Shown: piece by piece, positions 1 through 12,230 of the stretch
How the letters are laid out: every line of letters begins with the position of its first letter
Position numbering within the stretch: the stretch's first letter is position 1
NCBI RefSeq assembly: GCF_001297775.1
Contig: NZ_LIFX01000002.1
Location: forward strand, 248,207-312,206
From: Trabulsiella odontotermitis
Lineage (GTDB): Bacteria > Pseudomonadota > Gammaproteobacteria > Enterobacterales > Enterobacteriaceae
DNA: 64,000 nucleotides
Direction: 5' to 3'
Translations under genes and position numbers: made by a program
Notes under the pieces: generated by a model
What the model was told of the DNA's origin: nothing
The model's input: only the letters and a program-made list of their open reading frames with translations
Databases searched by the model: none

Positions 1-2583
<2,583 letters not shown>

Positions 2584-2624
2584 GATTTAGGTCCTTGATT
2601 GTCTTTGGCGCCTTGCTACGAGCA

Positions 2625-2652
2625 TAAAAAAACCCGCGCATGGCGCGGGTTT
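2625..2652 (-). terminator. leu operon attenuator terminator
   Basis: On the minus strand the arms ACCCGCGC and GCGCGGGT (plus-strand 2632-2650) form a GC-rich hairpin followed by a run of seven U residues (2626-2632 on the plus strand). It lies between leuL and leuA and is the classic rho-independent attenuator of the leu operon. Stalling of ribosomes at the leucine codons of leuL should favour an alternative antiterminator fold. Confidence 0.9.
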
Positions 2653-2673
2653 AATTCGTTACCGGAAGATGAC

Positions 2674-2760
2674 TTATCGCAAAACGTCGCCCACCAGACT
2701 ACCGCGCGCAAAAGAGGCGTTTAGTAGTAGTAGGCTGGTGAAACGTGACGTGCGATTCAT
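2674..2760 (-). CDS. leuL: leu operon leader peptide
   Basis: This short reading frame encodes 28 residues, starting MNRTSRFTS followed by four consecutive leucines, all CUA codons, then NASFARG. The rare-codon leucine run just before a terminator is the sensor of leucine-tRNA supply in attenuation of leuABCD. The start ATG is at 2758-2760, preceded by CTGGAG eleven bases upstream. The length equals that of the E. coli leader, and the LLLLNA core is conserved. The C-terminal residues (GSLVGDVLR) differ from the E. coli and Salmonella leaders I remember, as expected for a peptide whose tail is selected mainly as RNA structure. Confidence 0.92.
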   Translation of the reverse strand: MNRTSRFTSLLLLNASFARGSLVGDVLR

Positions 2761-2796
2761 TAATGTCATACTCCAGATGAAATCGATATGCTTTTA

Positions 2797-2825
2797 GTGG
2801 TACTGGATACGCCGTTTGATGTCAA
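2797..2825 (-). promoter_or_regulatory. putative leu operon promoter
   Basis: Reading the minus strand, a perfect TTGACA (plus-strand 2820-2825) is followed after 17 bases by TACCAC (2797-2802), about 40 bases upstream of the leuL ATG. Position and -35 box agree with the leu promoter of relatives; the -10 match is weak. Confidence 0.6.
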
Positions 2826-3391
2826 GCCCCGGTCGTGAAAACCAACCTGACAAATGACGGCATTCAGGGCGCTGTTTTAGCTTATTGTGCTGATGCGCCT
2901 GCTGCGCGCAGAATAACGCCAATGTTTTTTCGAGACACTTTTCATATTTTGAATCATTTTTATAGATTCGCTTGCATTTGTGGACGGGAAATATCGCGCA
3001 AGTAATAATTATATCTATATGATTCATTTAAATTTATTTGTGGAAACAATAAGTCTCAAAAAAGACTTTAATTAATTTGATAAATAGTTGTTAATTAGAA
3101 AGTGTTTTACTAAATATACATTTTAATTTTGCTAAACATTAAATGCGTTTTATGTCCGTTGATTATTAATGCCGTTTATGAGTAAACTTTGCTCATTGAG
3201 CGGAGTTATAGTTTTTAGTGTCGACATGGCAGTATTTCGCGTGCCCCGGTCTATTGGCAGTGATGTTTCTTTATGTTTTCCTAATTTTTATTATTTCTCT
3301 TTTGTAGATTTTATATGCATGGTAAATCATATTGTCAGAATTTATTATTGCATTAATGCAAAGGGAGTTTAGTGTGACTGTGGAGTTAGAA
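2826..3391. promoter_or_regulatory. AT-rich leuL-leuO intergenic regulatory region
   Basis: No credible gene is seen in this stretch between the divergent leu operon and leuO. The part from about 2940 to 3170 is markedly AT-rich, with many A/T runs, unlike the flanking genes. In E. coli and Salmonella this interval is a known silencer region bound by H-NS and by LeuO itself, with the leuO promoter near its right end. Such regulation here is inferred from position and base composition. An open frame at 2794-3027 on the minus strand is low-complexity and lies over the leu promoter, so I do not call it a gene. Confidence 0.5.
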
Positions 3392-4339
3392 ATGCCCGTG
3401 GAAAAAATTGAGCGCCAGGCGAGACAGGTGGAGATGACAAAACCACAGCTGCGCATGGTGGATTTAAATTTATTGACTGTGTTTGATGCGGTCATGCAAG
3501 AGCAAAATATTACCCGTGCGGCGCATATGTTGGGGATGTCGCAGCCCGCGGTGAGCAACGCTGTCGCGCGACTCAAGGTCATGTTCAACGATGAGCTGTT
3601 TGTGCGCTATGGTCGCGGTATTCAGCCAACGGCGAGGGCGTATCAGCTGTTTGGCTCTGTGCGCCAGGCATTACAACTGGTGCAAAATGAGTTACCGGGG
3701 TCCGAATTCGAACCTATCAGTAGCGAGCGCGTTTTTAATCTCTGTGTCTGCAGTCCGCTGGATAACTTTTTGACCTCGCTTATTTTTAATCGGGTCAGAG
3801 AAATTGCGCCAAATATCCATCTGGTATTTAAGTCATCCTTAAATAAGAATACCGAACATCAGCTCCGCTATCAGGAAATCGAATTTGTTCTGGGATATGA
3901 AGAGTTTCGCCGCCCGGAGTTTTCCTGCACACCGCTGTTTAAAGATGAAATGGTATTAGTCGCCAGTCGTAAACACCCGCGTCTGAGCGGCCCGCTTAAA
4001 GAAAGTGATGTCTATAAAGAAGAACATGCCGTCGTTTCTCTCGATCGCTACGCTTCTTTTAGCCAGCCATGGTATGACACCGCAGATAAACAAGCCTGCA
4101 TCGCTTATCAGGGAATGGCATTAACCAGCGTGCTGAATGTGGTGTCGCAAACACAAATGGTGGCCGTCGCACCGCGCTGGCTGGCAGAGGAGTTTTCTGA
4201 TTCACTGGATCTTCAGTTATTACCGTTACCGTTAAAACTTAATAGCCGGACCTGTTATCTTTCCTGGCATGAGGCGGCGGGTCGCGATAAAGGCCATCAG
4301 TGGATGGAAGAGCTGCTGGCGTCTATTTGTCTGCGCTAA
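3392..4339 (+). CDS. leuO: LysR-type transcriptional regulator LeuO
   Basis: LeuO is a DNA-binding regulator that antagonises H-NS silencing at many enterobacterial loci. The product has the LysR winged helix-turn-helix near residues 20-80 ([39 protein letters not shown]) and a LysR substrate-binding domain from about 105 to the end. The start at ATG 3392 gives 315 residues, close to the 314 of E. coli LeuO, whose N-terminus also begins MP, and has GGAG six bases upstream. A GTG at 3374 with GGGAG upstream is an equally well-spaced alternative adding six residues. It is divergent from leu and followed by a strong terminator. Confidence 0.95.
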   Translation: MPVEKIERQARQVEMTKPQLRMVDLNLLTVFDAVMQEQNITRAAHMLGMSQPAVSNAVARLKVMFNDELFVRYGRGIQPTARAYQLFGSVRQALQLVQNELPGSEFEPISSERVFNLCVCSPLDNFLTSLIFNRVREIAPNIHLVFKSSLNKNTEHQLRYQEIEFVLGYEEFRRPEFSCTPLFKDEMVLVASRKHPRLSGPLKESDVYKEEHAVVSLDRYASFSQPWYDTADKQACIAYQGMALTSVLNVVSQTQMVAVAPRWLAEEFSDSLDLQLLPLPLKLNSRTCYLSWHEAAGRDKGHQWMEELLASICLR

Positions 4340-4350
4340 TTATCGTGACA

Positions 4351-4384
4351 ACAAACAGAGCGCACGTTCGCTCTGTTTGTTTTG
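4351..4384 (+). terminator. leuO terminator
   Basis: Perfect 12-base arms ACAAACAGAGCG (4351-4362) and CGCTCTGTTTGT (4369-4380) with a six-base loop and a following T-rich tract lie just after the leuO stop. Confidence 0.85.
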
Positions 4385-4713
4385 TGTGTAAGAGAATAAC
4401 CAGCATTTTATTCTGTTTCTTACTGAGGGTTATCCCCGGCTCCCGACAAAAAATGGATCATTTCCTGTTCTTTTCCCGTTATCCCGAGTAATGACTATCC
4501 TCTTTTCTTATCACTGAAGCTTTTCACCATTTTCTTAACGCTTGCCTGGTATTTCTTCTTTTTCGCCAGGCGTTATCTGCGCCGGGGCGAATTGCCTGCC
4601 TGAAAGTGAGCGGTTATGTTAATTGAATATGATTATCGACGAGCGTTATCGTCTCGTCAGACGCGCGTGTGGAAATGAATTCCGCATCGCCAAACAGAGC
4701 CTGGAGGCAAGTC
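4385..4713 (+). promoter_or_regulatory. ilvIH upstream regulatory and leader region
   Basis: No gene is seen here. In relatives the ilvIH promoter is activated by several Lrp dimers bound in this interval, and leucine relieves that activation. The A/T-rich tracts at about 4385-4560 fit such sites, but I cannot define individual boxes. Two inverted repeats occur: AACGC...CCTGG pairing with CCAGGCGTT (about 4539-4573) and GACGAG with CTCGTC (about 4638-4660), the latter probably in the 5' leader. ATG codons at 4623 and 4669 in the leader are not supported as starts. Confidence 0.45.
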
Positions 4714-6438
4714 ATGGAGATGTTGTCTGGAGCCGAGATGGTTGTCCGATCGCTTGTCGATCAGGGCGTGAAGCAAGTGTTCGGCTACCCCGGTGGGGCT
4801 GTCCTTGATATCTACGATGCGTTACATACCCTCGGCGGTATCGAACATGTGCTGGTACGGCACGAGCAGGCAGCGGTGCATATGGCCGATGGACTGGCGC
4901 GTGCAACGGGGGAAGTGGGCGTGGTGCTGGTCACTTCAGGCCCAGGTGCTACCAATGCGATCACCGGCATTGCGACGGCCTATATGGATTCAGTCCCGCT
5001 GGTGGTGCTGTCCGGGCAGGTCGCAACCTCGCTGATTGGCTACGATGCCTTCCAGGAGTGCGACATGGTGGGGATTTCCCGCCCGGTGGTGAAACACAGC
5101 TTTCTGGTTAAACAAACCGAAGATATCCCCGGCGTGCTGAAAAAGGCGTTCTGGCTGGCGGCCAGCGGTCGTCCTGGGCCAGTGGTGGTCGATCTGCCAA
5201 AAGATATCCTTAACCCGCAAAACAAGCTGCCATACGTCTGGCCGGAAACGGTGAGCATGCGCTCCTACAACCCGACGACAACCGGACATAAAGGGCAGAT
5301 TAAACGCGCGTTGCAAACGCTGGTTGCCGCGAAAAGACCGGTAGTCTACGTCGGCGGCGGGGCGATCAACGCAGAATGTAGTGAGCAGCTCAAAACGCTG
5401 ATTGAGAAACTCAATCTGCCGGTAGCTTCTTCATTAATGGGGCTGGGGGCGTTTCCTGGTACGCATCGTCATTCACTGGGCATGCTGGGCATGCACGGGA
5501 CGTACGAAGCGAACATGACGATGCATCATTCTGATGTGATTTTTGCGGTGGGCGTGCGCTTTGACGATCGCACGACCAACAATCTGGCGAAATATTGCCC
5601 GGATGCCACCGTGTTGCACATTGATATCGATCCGACGTCGATTTCCAAAACCGTACCGGCGGATATCCCGATTGTCGGCGACGCCCGGCTGGTACTGGAG
5701 CAGATGCTTGAGCTACTGGAGCAGGAAGAGGCCGCCCAGCCGCTGGATGATATCCGCGACTGGTGGCAGCGAATCGAGCAGTGGCGCGGCCGACACAGCC
5801 TGAAATATGACACGCAGAGCCCGGCGATTAAACCGCAGGCGGTCATTGAAACCCTCTGGCGGCTGACCAAAGGTGACGCTTACGTTACCTCCGATGTCGG
5901 TCAGCATCAGATGTTTGCCGCGCTCTATTACCCGTTTGATAAACCACGTCGCTGGATCAACTCCGGCGGTCTCGGCACCATGGGCTTCGGCCTGCCAGCC
6001 GCGCTGGGCGTGAAGATGGCATTGCCTGACGAAACGGTGATCTGCGTGACCGGCGATGGCAGTATTCAGATGAACATTCAGGAGCTGTCGACGGCGCTGC
6101 AGTATGAACTGCCGGTGCTGGTCGTCAACCTGAACAACCGCTATCTCGGCATGGTGAAACAGTGGCAGGACATGATCTACTCGGGCCGCCATTCGCAATC
6201 CTATATGAAGTCCTTGCCGGACTTTGTGGCGCTGGCACAGGCCTATGGTCACGTCGGCATTCAGATCAACCAGCCCGATGAACTGGAAGCGAAGCTGGCG
6301 GAAGCGCTGGACATGGTGCGTAACCAGCGGCTGGTGTTTGTCGATGTCACTGTCGATGGAAGTGAACACGTTTATCCGATGCAAATTCGCGGTGGCGGAA
6401 TGGATGAAATGTGGCTGAGCAAAACGGAGAGAACCTGA
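4714..6438 (+). CDS. ilvI: acetolactate synthase III large (catalytic) subunit
   Basis: IlvI, with IlvH, forms AHAS III, which condenses two pyruvates to 2-acetolactate (valine/leucine) or pyruvate with 2-oxobutyrate (isoleucine). It needs thiamine diphosphate, FAD and Mg2+. The ATG at 4714 follows GGAGG and gives 574 residues, the E. coli length; an upstream in-frame ATG at 4669 is ignored. The N-terminal TPP domain carries the catalytic glutamate in VRHEQAA (about E51), a central FAD-type domain follows, and the C-terminal TPP-binding domain shows [15 protein letters not shown] ending in VVNLNN. The gene is separated from ilvH by two bases. Expression is expected to be Lrp-dependent. Intact and typical. 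Confidence 0.97.
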   Translation: MEMLSGAEMVVRSLVDQGVKQVFGYPGGAVLDIYDALHTLGGIEHVLVRHEQAAVHMADGLARATGEVGVVLVTSGPGATNAITGIATAYMDSVPLVVLSGQVATSLIGYDAFQECDMVGISRPVVKHSFLVKQTEDIPGVLKKAFWLAASGRPGPVVVDLPKDILNPQNKLPYVWPETVSMRSYNPTTTGHKGQIKRALQTLVAAKRPVVYVGGGAINAECSEQLKTLIEKLNLPVASSLMGLGAFPGTHRHSLGMLGMHGTYEANMTMHHSDVIFAVGVRFDDRTTNNLAKYCPDATVLHIDIDPTSISKTVPADIPIVGDARLVLEQMLELLEQEEAAQPLDDIRDWWQRIEQWRGRHSLKYDTQSPAIKPQAVIETLWRLTKGDAYVTSDVGQHQMFAALYYPFDKPRRWINSGGLGTMGFGLPAALGVKMALPDETVICVTGDGSIQMNIQELSTALQYELPVLVVNLNNRYLGMVKQWQDMIYSGRHSQSYMKSLPDFVALAQAYGHVGIQINQPDELEAKLAEALDMVRNQRLVFVDVTVDGSEHVYPMQIRGGGMDEMWLSKTERT

Positions 6439-6440
6439 CT

Positions 6441-6932
6441 ATGCGCCGGATATTATCAGTATTACTGGAAAACGAATCGGGCGCTCTGTCGCGCGTCATT
6501 GGCCTCTTTTCGCAGCGAGGCTATAACATTGAGAGTCTGACCGTTGCGCCAACGGACGATCCGACGCTCTCCCGCATGACGATCCAAACCGTTGGTGACG
6601 AGCAGGTCATCGAACAGATCGAAAAACAGCTGCACAAACTGGTGGATGTGTTGCGGGTCAGCGAACTGGGGCAGGGGTCGCACGTTGAGCGCGAAATCAT
6701 GCTGGTCAAAGTGCAGGCCAGCGGATACGGGCGCGAAGAGGTGAAACGCAACACCGAAATCTTCCGTGGGCAGATTATCGACGTCACGCCGTCCATCTAT
6801 ACCGTTCAACTGGCCGGTACCAGCGACAAACTGGATGCGTTCCTTGCCACATTGCGCGATGTGGCGCGCATTGTTGAAGTGGCGCGTTCTGGCGTGGTGG
6901 GTCTCTCCCGTGGTGAGAAGATCATGCGATAA
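6441..6932 (+). CDS. ilvH: acetolactate synthase III regulatory subunit
   Basis: IlvH is the valine-sensing small subunit that activates IlvI and confers feedback inhibition. The ATG at 6441 gives 163 residues, the E. coli length. The N-terminal ACT domain ([33 protein letters not shown]) contains the glycine/asparagine effector region, and a C-terminal ferredoxin-like domain follows. The start lies three bases after the ilvI stop, with GGAGAG overlapping the end of ilvI, so the two are co-translated. A strong terminator follows. Confidence 0.97.
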   Translation: MRRILSVLLENESGALSRVIGLFSQRGYNIESLTVAPTDDPTLSRMTIQTVGDEQVIEQIEKQLHKLVDVLRVSELGQGSHVEREIMLVKVQASGYGREEVKRNTEIFRGQIIDVTPSIYTVQLAGTSDKLDAFLATLRDVARIVEVARSGVVGLSRGEKIMR

Positions 6933-6954
6933 GTCCTGCTGATGAATTAAAATG

Positions 6955-6986
6955 AAGCCTGACACCACCGGTCAGGCTTTTTTTTT
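6955..6986 (+). terminator. ilvIH terminator
   Basis: Arms AAGCCTGAC (6955-6963) and GTCAGGCTT (6971-6979) are followed by an eight-T run directly after ilvH. Confidence 0.93.
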
Positions 6987-7066
6987 GCGAATCCAGTGGG
7001 AAGAGTCAATAAAAGCGGTTGCCGCAGTTATCATTCTGCGCTTAGATGTTAATAAATTTTACCCAT

Positions 7067-7080
7067 ACCTTCGCGAAGGT
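7067..7080. promoter_or_regulatory. 14-bp palindrome upstream of cra
   Basis: ACCTTCGCGAAGGT is a perfect palindrome 33 bases before the cra start, at a position where it could be an operator or a short leader hairpin. The fruL leader peptide that I recall upstream of fruR/cra in E. coli is not recognisable in 6933-7112. Confidence 0.4.
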
Positions 7081-7112
7081 TATGGATTGTACAAGTTAAG
7101 CAAGGGGCAATT

Positions 7113-8117
7113 GTGAAACTGGATGAAATCGCCCGGCTTGCCGGTGTCTCCCGGACGACGGCGAGCTATGTGATTAACGGTAAAGCTAAGCAGTATCGCG
7201 TTAGTGATAAAACCGTCGAAAAAGTGATGGCCGTGGTGCGTGAGCATAACTACCATCCGAACGCGGTGGCTGCCGGGCTCCGTGCAGGACGCACTCGTTC
7301 TATTGGTCTGGTGATCCCTGATCTGGAAAACACCAGTTATACCCGCATTGCAAATTACCTGGAGCGTCAGGCGCGCCAGCGCGGCTATCAGTTGCTGATT
7401 GCCTGCTCGGAAGATCAGCCGGATAACGAAATGCGCTGTATCGAGCATCTGTTACAGCGGCAGGTGGATGCGATTATCGTTTCAACGTCTTTGCCGCCAG
7501 AGCATCCCTTCTATCAGCGCTGGGCGAACGACAATTTCCCGATTGTGGCGCTGGATCGCGCGCTCGATCGCGAACACTTCACCAGCGTTGTCGGCGCCGA
7601 TCAGGACGATGCCGAAATGCTGGCCTCTGAACTGCGCAAATTCCCGGCGGAAAATATCCTCTATCTTGGCGCGTTGCCGGAACTCTCCGTCAGCTTCCTG
7701 CGCGAACAGGGATTCCGCACCGCCTGGAAAGATGATCCGCGTAAAGTGGATTATCTGTACGCCAACAGCTACGAGCGCGAAGCTGCCGCGCAACTGTTCG
7801 ATAAATGGCTGGAAACGAACCCGATGCCGCAGGCGTTGTTCACCACGTCGTTTGCGCTGTTGCAGGGTGTGATGGACGTAACGCTACGCCGGGAAGGCAA
7901 GCTGCCGCCGGATCTGGCCATCGCCACCTTTGGTGATCACGAACTGCTGGATTTCCTGCAATGCCCGGTGCTGGCGGTTGCCCAGCGTCACCGCGATGTC
8001 GCAGAGCGCGTGTTAGAAATTGTGCTGGCGAGCCTCGATGAACCGCGTAAACCGAAGCCGGGGCTGAGCCGCATTCGTCGAAATCTTTATCGTCGCGGCA
8101 GTCTGAGTCGTCGTTAA
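7113..8117 (+). CDS. cra: catabolite repressor/activator (fructose repressor)
   Basis: Cra (FruR) is a LacI-family regulator of central carbon metabolism that releases DNA when bound to fructose 1-phosphate. It represses glycolytic and fructose genes and activates gluconeogenic ones. The GTG start at 7113 follows AAGGGG and gives 334 residues, the family's E. coli length. The LacI headpiece occupies residues 1-57 ([24 protein letters not shown]), with the AGL hinge in [18 protein letters not shown]. The remainder is a periplasmic-binding-protein-like effector domain. It is monocistronic, flanked by the ilvIH and cra terminators. Confidence 0.97.
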   Translation: MKLDEIARLAGVSRTTASYVINGKAKQYRVSDKTVEKVMAVVREHNYHPNAVAAGLRAGRTRSIGLVIPDLENTSYTRIANYLERQARQRGYQLLIACSEDQPDNEMRCIEHLLQRQVDAIIVSTSLPPEHPFYQRWANDNFPIVALDRALDREHFTSVVGADQDDAEMLASELRKFPAENILYLGALPELSVSFLREQGFRTAWKDDPRKVDYLYANSYEREAAAQLFDKWLETNPMPQALFTTSFALLQGVMDVTLRREGKLPPDLAIATFGDHELLDFLQCPVLAVAQRHRDVAERVLEIVLASLDEPRKPKPGLSRIRRNLYRRGSLSRR

Positions 8118-8142
8118 GCGAATAAACGATGCGGTAATGATA

Positions 8143-8187
8143 AAAAAGTAAGGGATTATTTGATATTCAGATAATTCCTTACTTTTT
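8143..8187. terminator. cra terminator
   Basis: A long hairpin with arms around AAAAGTAAGGGATTAT and ATAATTCCTTACTTTT ends in T on one side and begins with A on the other, so it could act in both directions. It sits 26 bases after the cra stop. Confidence 0.85.
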
Positions 8188-8604
8188 CCAGGGATCTAAT
8201 TCAAATCGCGTTTAATCTCACCAGAAACGGACCACTAACTGACCAGAAAAGAATATCGATGTATTATTTTGTTACACCCGCCGTGGATTTGTCCAATTAA
8301 CAAACACTTCATCGAAAAACCCATCGCCTCACACGCCTTCCCGCGGAAAAATGGCGGCTCACCATGCTCAGAAGGGCTGTTATCGTGTCGGGGAATGTCC
8401 TAAAATGCCGCGCACGTCGCAAACTGACACTTTATATTTTCGCTCGATGATATTGAGTTTCTTTTAACGAGCATGAACAGATTTGTTTTTTTTCTTGCAA
8501 CTATTCATAGCGTTAATTTGCCTCGTTTGGTGGACATAAATTAAACAGGGCGAATATCTGCCGCCATTATTGGGTTTTTTAACTCTGTTAGCGTCAGTGC
8601 TGGC
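8188..8604. other. non-coding interval between cra and the mraZ promoter
   Basis: No gene, tRNA or convincing small RNA is visible in these bases. Short T-rich tracts occur near 8480-8505. All open frames here are short and lack good ribosome sites, apart from an antisense 8541-8804 frame that overlaps mraZ. Confidence 0.5.
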
Positions 8605-8634
8605 TTGACAAGCTTTTCCTCCGCTCCGTAAACT
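8605..8634 (+). promoter_or_regulatory. mra promoter of the division/cell-wall cluster
   Basis: A perfect -35 box TTGACA (8605-8610) and a -10 box TAAACT (8629-8634) are separated by 18 bases. Sequence and placement match the known Pmra of E. coli, which drives the proximal dcw genes, so transcription should begin near 8641. Confidence 0.85.
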
Positions 8635-8642
8635 CTTTTAGG

Positions 8643-8667
8643 TGGGAATTTGTGGGTGAAAGTGGAG
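8643..8667 (+). promoter_or_regulatory. MraZ-binding direct repeats
   Basis: Three pentamers spaced ten bases apart, TGGGA (8643), TGGGT (8653) and TGGAG (8663), lie at the predicted transcription start of mraZ. MraZ is known to bind TGGGN repeats with five-base spacers to autoregulate the cluster. The third copy departs from the TGGGN consensus. Confidence 0.75.
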
Positions 8668-8685
8668 AAAAGGGGTGAGGCTGGC

Positions 8686-9144
8686 ATGTTCCGTGGGGCA
8701 ACGTTAGTCAATCTCGACAGCAAGGGTCGTTTATCGATACCTACGCGGTATCGCGATCGGCTGGTCGAAAACGCTTCCGGTTTAATGGTTTGCACCATTG
8801 ACATCCATCACCCGTGCCTGCTGCTTTACCCACTTCCCGAATGGGAAATTATCGAGCAAAAACTGTCGCGCCTGTCGAGCATGAATCAGGCCGAGCGCCG
8901 CGTACAGCGTTTGCTGCTTGGACATGCAAGCGAATGTCAGATGGACAACGCCGGTCGTTTACTGATTGCACCGGTTTTACGGCAACACGCCGGACTGACC
9001 AAAGAAGTGATGCTGGTCGGCCAGTTCAACAAATTTGAGCTGTGGGACGAAACGACCTGGTATCAACGGGTCAAGGAAGATATAGACGCTGAGCAGTCCG
9101 CATCCGGAGAGTTGTCGGATCGGCTGCAGGATTTGTCCTTATAA
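8686..9144 (+). CDS. mraZ: transcriptional regulator MraZ
   Basis: MraZ is a ring-forming AbrB-fold DNA-binding protein that represses its own cluster. The product from ATG 8686 is 152 residues, the E. coli length, with two tandem MraZ domains each carrying a DxxxR-type motif: [15 protein letters not shown] near residues 9-23 and [14 protein letters not shown] near 86-99. A longer in-frame start at 8650 lies inside the operator repeats and is rejected; GGGGTGAGG gives a suitable ribosome site for 8686. It is the first gene of the dcw operon; rsmH starts on the next base after its stop. Confidence 0.96.
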   Translation: MFRGATLVNLDSKGRLSIPTRYRDRLVENASGLMVCTIDIHHPCLLLYPLPEWEIIEQKLSRLSSMNQAERRVQRLLLGHASECQMDNAGRLLIAPVLRQHAGLTKEVMLVGQFNKFELWDETTWYQRVKEDIDAEQSASGELSDRLQDLSL

Positions 9145-10086
9145 ATGATGGAAAACTTTAAACATACGACGGTACTGCTGGATGAGGCCGTAAATGGCCT
9201 GAATATTCGTCCTGATGGTACCTACATCGATGGCACATTTGGTCGCGGCGGTCATTCGCGACTGATTCTTTCGCAACTGGGCGCGGAAGGACGACTGCTG
9301 GCTATCGATCGGGATCCGCATGCGATCGCCGAAGCACAGCGCATTGACGATCCTCGCTTTTCCATCGTACATGGTCCTTTTTCCGCGCTGGGCGACTACG
9401 TTGCCGAACGCGAGCTTACTGGCAGGATCGACGGCATTCTTCTCGATCTTGGTGTCTCTTCACCGCAGCTTGATGACGCTGAGCGCGGTTTCTCCTTTAT
9501 GCGCGACGGCCCGCTGGACATGCGCATGGATCCGACACGTGGGCAATCTGCCGCTGAATGGCTGCTGAACGCTGACGAAGCCGACATCGCCTGGGTGATC
9601 AAAACCTTTGGCGAAGAGCGTTTCGGCAAGCGCATTGCCCGCGCCATTGTGGAGCGAAACCGCGAACAGCCGATGACCCGCACCAAAGAACTGGCTGAAG
9701 TGGTCGCTGCGGCCACACCGGTGAAGGACAAATTCAAACATCCCGCGACCCGTACCTTCCAGGCGGTGCGCATCTGGGTAAACAGTGAACTGGAGGAGAT
9801 AGAGCAGGCGCTAAAAAGCTCGATCGACGTGCTGGCCCCGGGTGGGCGGCTCTCCATCATCAGTTTCCACTCGCTGGAAGACCGCATTGTGAAACGCTTT
9901 ATGCGTGAGCAAAGCCGCGGTCCGCAGGTTCCGGCAGGGCTTCCGATGACAGAAGAGCAACTCAGGAAGCTGGGTGGCCGTCATTTTCGGGCATTAGGCA
10001 AGATGTTGCCGGGCGAAGATGAAGTGGCAGAGAATCCACGCGCTCGTAGTTCAGTGCTGCGTATCGCAGAAAGGACGAACGCATGA
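9145..10086 (+). CDS. rsmH: 16S rRNA (cytosine(1402)-N4)-methyltransferase
   Basis: RsmH (MraW) uses S-adenosylmethionine to N4-methylate C1402 in the decoding centre of 16S rRNA; RsmI adds the 2'-O-methyl group. The 313-residue product matches the E. coli length. It shows the SAM-binding segment [16 protein letters not shown] (near residues 26-41), DRDP, and [13 protein letters not shown] near 101-113, with the inserted helical domain typical of MraW. The start codon directly abuts the mraZ stop, and the end overlaps ftsL by four bases (ATGA). Confidence 0.97.
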   Translation: MMENFKHTTVLLDEAVNGLNIRPDGTYIDGTFGRGGHSRLILSQLGAEGRLLAIDRDPHAIAEAQRIDDPRFSIVHGPFSALGDYVAERELTGRIDGILLDLGVSSPQLDDAERGFSFMRDGPLDMRMDPTRGQSAAEWLLNADEADIAWVIKTFGEERFGKRIARAIVERNREQPMTRTKELAEVVAAATPVKDKFKHPATRTFQAVRIWVNSELEEIEQALKSSIDVLAPGGRLSIISFHSLEDRIVKRFMREQSRGPQVPAGLPMTEEQLRKLGGRHFRALGKMLPGEDEVAENPRARSSVLRIAERTNA

Positions 10087-10448
10087 TCAGCAGAGTGTCA
10101 GAGGCCTTAAGCAAAGTAAAAGGATCGATTGGAAGCAACGAGCGCCATGCCTTGCCTGGCGTGATCGGTGACGATCTTTTGCGATTCGGGAAACTGCCAC
10201 TCTGCTTGTTCATTTGCATCATTGTTACCGCGGTGACAGTCGTGACCACGGCGCACCATACGCGCCTGTTGACCGCGCAACGCGAACAAATGGTTCTGGA
10301 ACGCGACGCTCTGGATATCGAGTGGCGCAACCTGATCCTCGAAGAGAACGCGCTCGGCGATCACAGCCGGGTTGAGCGGATCGCGACAGAAAAGCTGCAA
10401 ATGCAGCATGTCGATCCGTCACAAGAGAACATCGTGGTACAGAAATAA
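10083..10448 (+). CDS. ftsL: cell division protein FtsL
   Basis: FtsL is a bitopic inner-membrane protein of the divisome that forms a subcomplex with FtsB and FtsQ and helps activate FtsWI. The 121 residues, as in E. coli, comprise a short cytoplasmic tail, one membrane segment at about 38-57 ([20 protein letters not shown]), and a periplasmic leucine-repeat coiled coil rich in L, E and R. Its ATG overlaps the rsmH stop, and ftsI begins 15 bases downstream. Confidence 0.96.
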   Translation: MISRVSEALSKVKGSIGSNERHALPGVIGDDLLRFGKLPLCLFICIIVTAVTVVTTAHHTRLLTAQREQMVLERDALDIEWRNLILEENALGDHSRVERIATEKLQMQHVDPSQENIVVQK

Positions 10449-10463
10449 GGATTACGGCGACGC

Positions 10464-12230
10464 ATGAAAGCAGCGGTAAAGACGCTAAAACCGAAACGTC
10501 AGGAAGAACAGGCCAACTTTATCAGTTGGCGTTTTGCGTTGCTTTGTGGTTGTATCCTGCTGGCGCTGGCTTTCCTGCTGGGCCGCGTGGCCTGGTTGCA
10601 GATCGTTAACCCTGACATGCTGGTACGCCAGGGCGATATGCGCTCCCTGCGCGTCCAGGAAGTGTCCACCTCCCGCGGCATGATCACTGACCGCTCCGGT
10701 CGCCCGCTGGCGGTCAGTGTGCCGGTGAAAGCGATCTGGGCCGATCCCAAAGAATTACATGACGCAGGCGGAATCACCCTTGATAACCGCTGGAAGGCGC
10801 TTTCCGATGCGCTGAAAATGCCGCTGGATCAACTGGCGTCGCGGGTGAATGCGAATCCGAAAGGGCGCTTTATCTACCTGGCGCGTCAGGTCAACCCGGA
10901 CATGGCGGATTACATCAAAAAACTGAAGCTGCCGGGGATTCATCTGCGTGAAGAGTCTCGTCGCTATTATCCGTCAGGCGAAGTGACCGCTCACCTCATC
11001 GGCTTCACTAACGTCGACAGCCAGGGGATTGAAGGCGTTGAGAAGAGTTTTGATAAGTGGCTGACCGGCCAGCCGGGTGAGCGCATCGTGCGTAAAGACC
11101 GCTATGGTCGCGTCATTGAAGATATCTCCTCAACCGACAGCCAGGCCGCGCACAACCTGGCATTGAGCATTGATGAGCGCCTGCAGGCGCTGGTGTACCG
11201 GGAACTGAACAACGCCGTGGCGTTCAACAAAGCCGAATCCGGCAGTGCGGTGCTGGTGGACGTGAACACCGGCGAAGTGTTGGCGATGGCGAACAGCCCG
11301 TCGTACAACCCGAACAACTTCACCGGGACGGCGAAAGACGCGATGCGTAACCGGGCGATCACCGACGTGTTTGAACCGGGCTCGACGGTGAAACCGATGG
11401 TCGTCATGACGGCGTTGCAGCGTGGGATCGTCAACGAAAACAGCGTCCTGAATACCATTCCATACCGAATTAACGGCCACGAAATCAAAGACGTGGCGCG
11501 CTACAGCGAATTAACCCTGACTGGGGTATTACAGAAGTCGAGTAACGTCGGTGTCTCCAAACTGGCGTTAGCGATGCCGTCCTCAGCGTTAGTAGATACT
11601 TACTCACGTTTTGGGCTGGGAAAGGCGACCAATTTGGGGTTGGTCGGAGAACGCAGTGGCTTATATCCTCAAAAACAACGGTGGTCTGACATAGAGAGGG
11701 CCACCTTCTCTTTCGGCTACGGGCTAATGGTAACCCCGTTACAGTTAGCGCGAGTCTACGCAACCATCGGCAGCTATGGCATTTATCGCCCGCTGTCGAT
11801 TACCAAGGTTGATCCTCCGGTTCCGGGTGAGCGTGTCTTCCCGGAACCGCTCGTTCGTACCGTCGTCCACATGATGGAAAGCGTGGCACTGCCTGGCGGC
11901 GGTGGCGTGAAAGCAGCGATCAAAGGCTATCGCATCGCGATTAAAACCGGTACGGCGAAAAAAGTAGGGCCTGATGGCCGCTACATCAACAAATATATTG
12001 CTTACACCGCGGGCGTTGCGCCAGCGAGCCAGCCGCGTTTTGCGCTGGTCGTGGTCATCAACGATCCACAGGCAGGTAAATACTACGGTGGCGCCGTTTC
12101 CGCGCCGGTGTTTGGTGCCATCATGGGCGGCGTATTACGCACCATGAACATTGAACCGGATGCGCTGGCAACGGGCGAGAAAAGTGAATTTGTGATTAAT
12201 CAAGGCGAGGGAACAGGTGGCAGATCGTAA
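10464..12230 (+). CDS. ftsI: septal peptidoglycan transpeptidase (PBP3)
   Basis: FtsI cross-links septal peptidoglycan and is the target of aztreonam-like beta-lactams. The 588 residues, as in E. coli, start with a cytoplasmic tail, one membrane anchor at about 24-42 ([17 protein letters not shown]), the PBP dimerisation domain, and the transpeptidase domain. Catalytic motifs are present: SxxK in EPGSTVKP (about S307), SxN in KSSNVG, and KTGT in [10 protein letters not shown]. The last 14 bases overlap the start of murE. It works with the SEDS polymerase FtsW, encoded further down the same cluster. Confidence 0.98.
   Translation: MKAAVKTLKPKRQEEQANFISWRFALLCGCILLALAFLLGRVAWLQIVNPDMLVRQGDMRSLRVQEVSTSRGMITDRSGRPLAVSVPVKAIWADPKELHDAGGITLDNRWKALSDALKMPLDQLASRVNANPKGRFIYLARQVNPDMADYIKKLKLPGIHLREESRRYYPSGEVTAHLIGFTNVDSQGIEGVEKSFDKWLTGQPGERIVRKDRYGRVIEDISSTDSQAAHNLALSIDERLQALVYRELNNAVAFNKAESGSAVLVDVNTGEVLAMANSPSYNPNNFTGTAKDAMRNRAITDVFEPGSTVKPMVVMTALQRGIVNENSVLNTIPYRINGHEIKDVARYSELTLTGVLQKSSNVGVSKLALAMPSSALVDTYSRFGLGKATNLGLVGERSGLYPQKQRWSDIERATFSFGYGLMVTPLQLARVYATIGSYGIYRPLSITKVDPPVPGERVFPEPLVRTVVHMMESVALPGGGGVKAAIKGYRIAIKTGTAKKVGPDGRYINKYIAYTAGVAPASQPRFALVVVINDPQAGKYYGGAVSAPVFGAIMGGVLRTMNIEPDALATGEKSEFVINQGEGTGGRS

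Noticed and set aside
2794-3027. A 77-codon minus-strand frame between leuL and leuO
   Set aside because: It covers the leu promoter, is basic and low in complexity, and lacks a good ribosome site.
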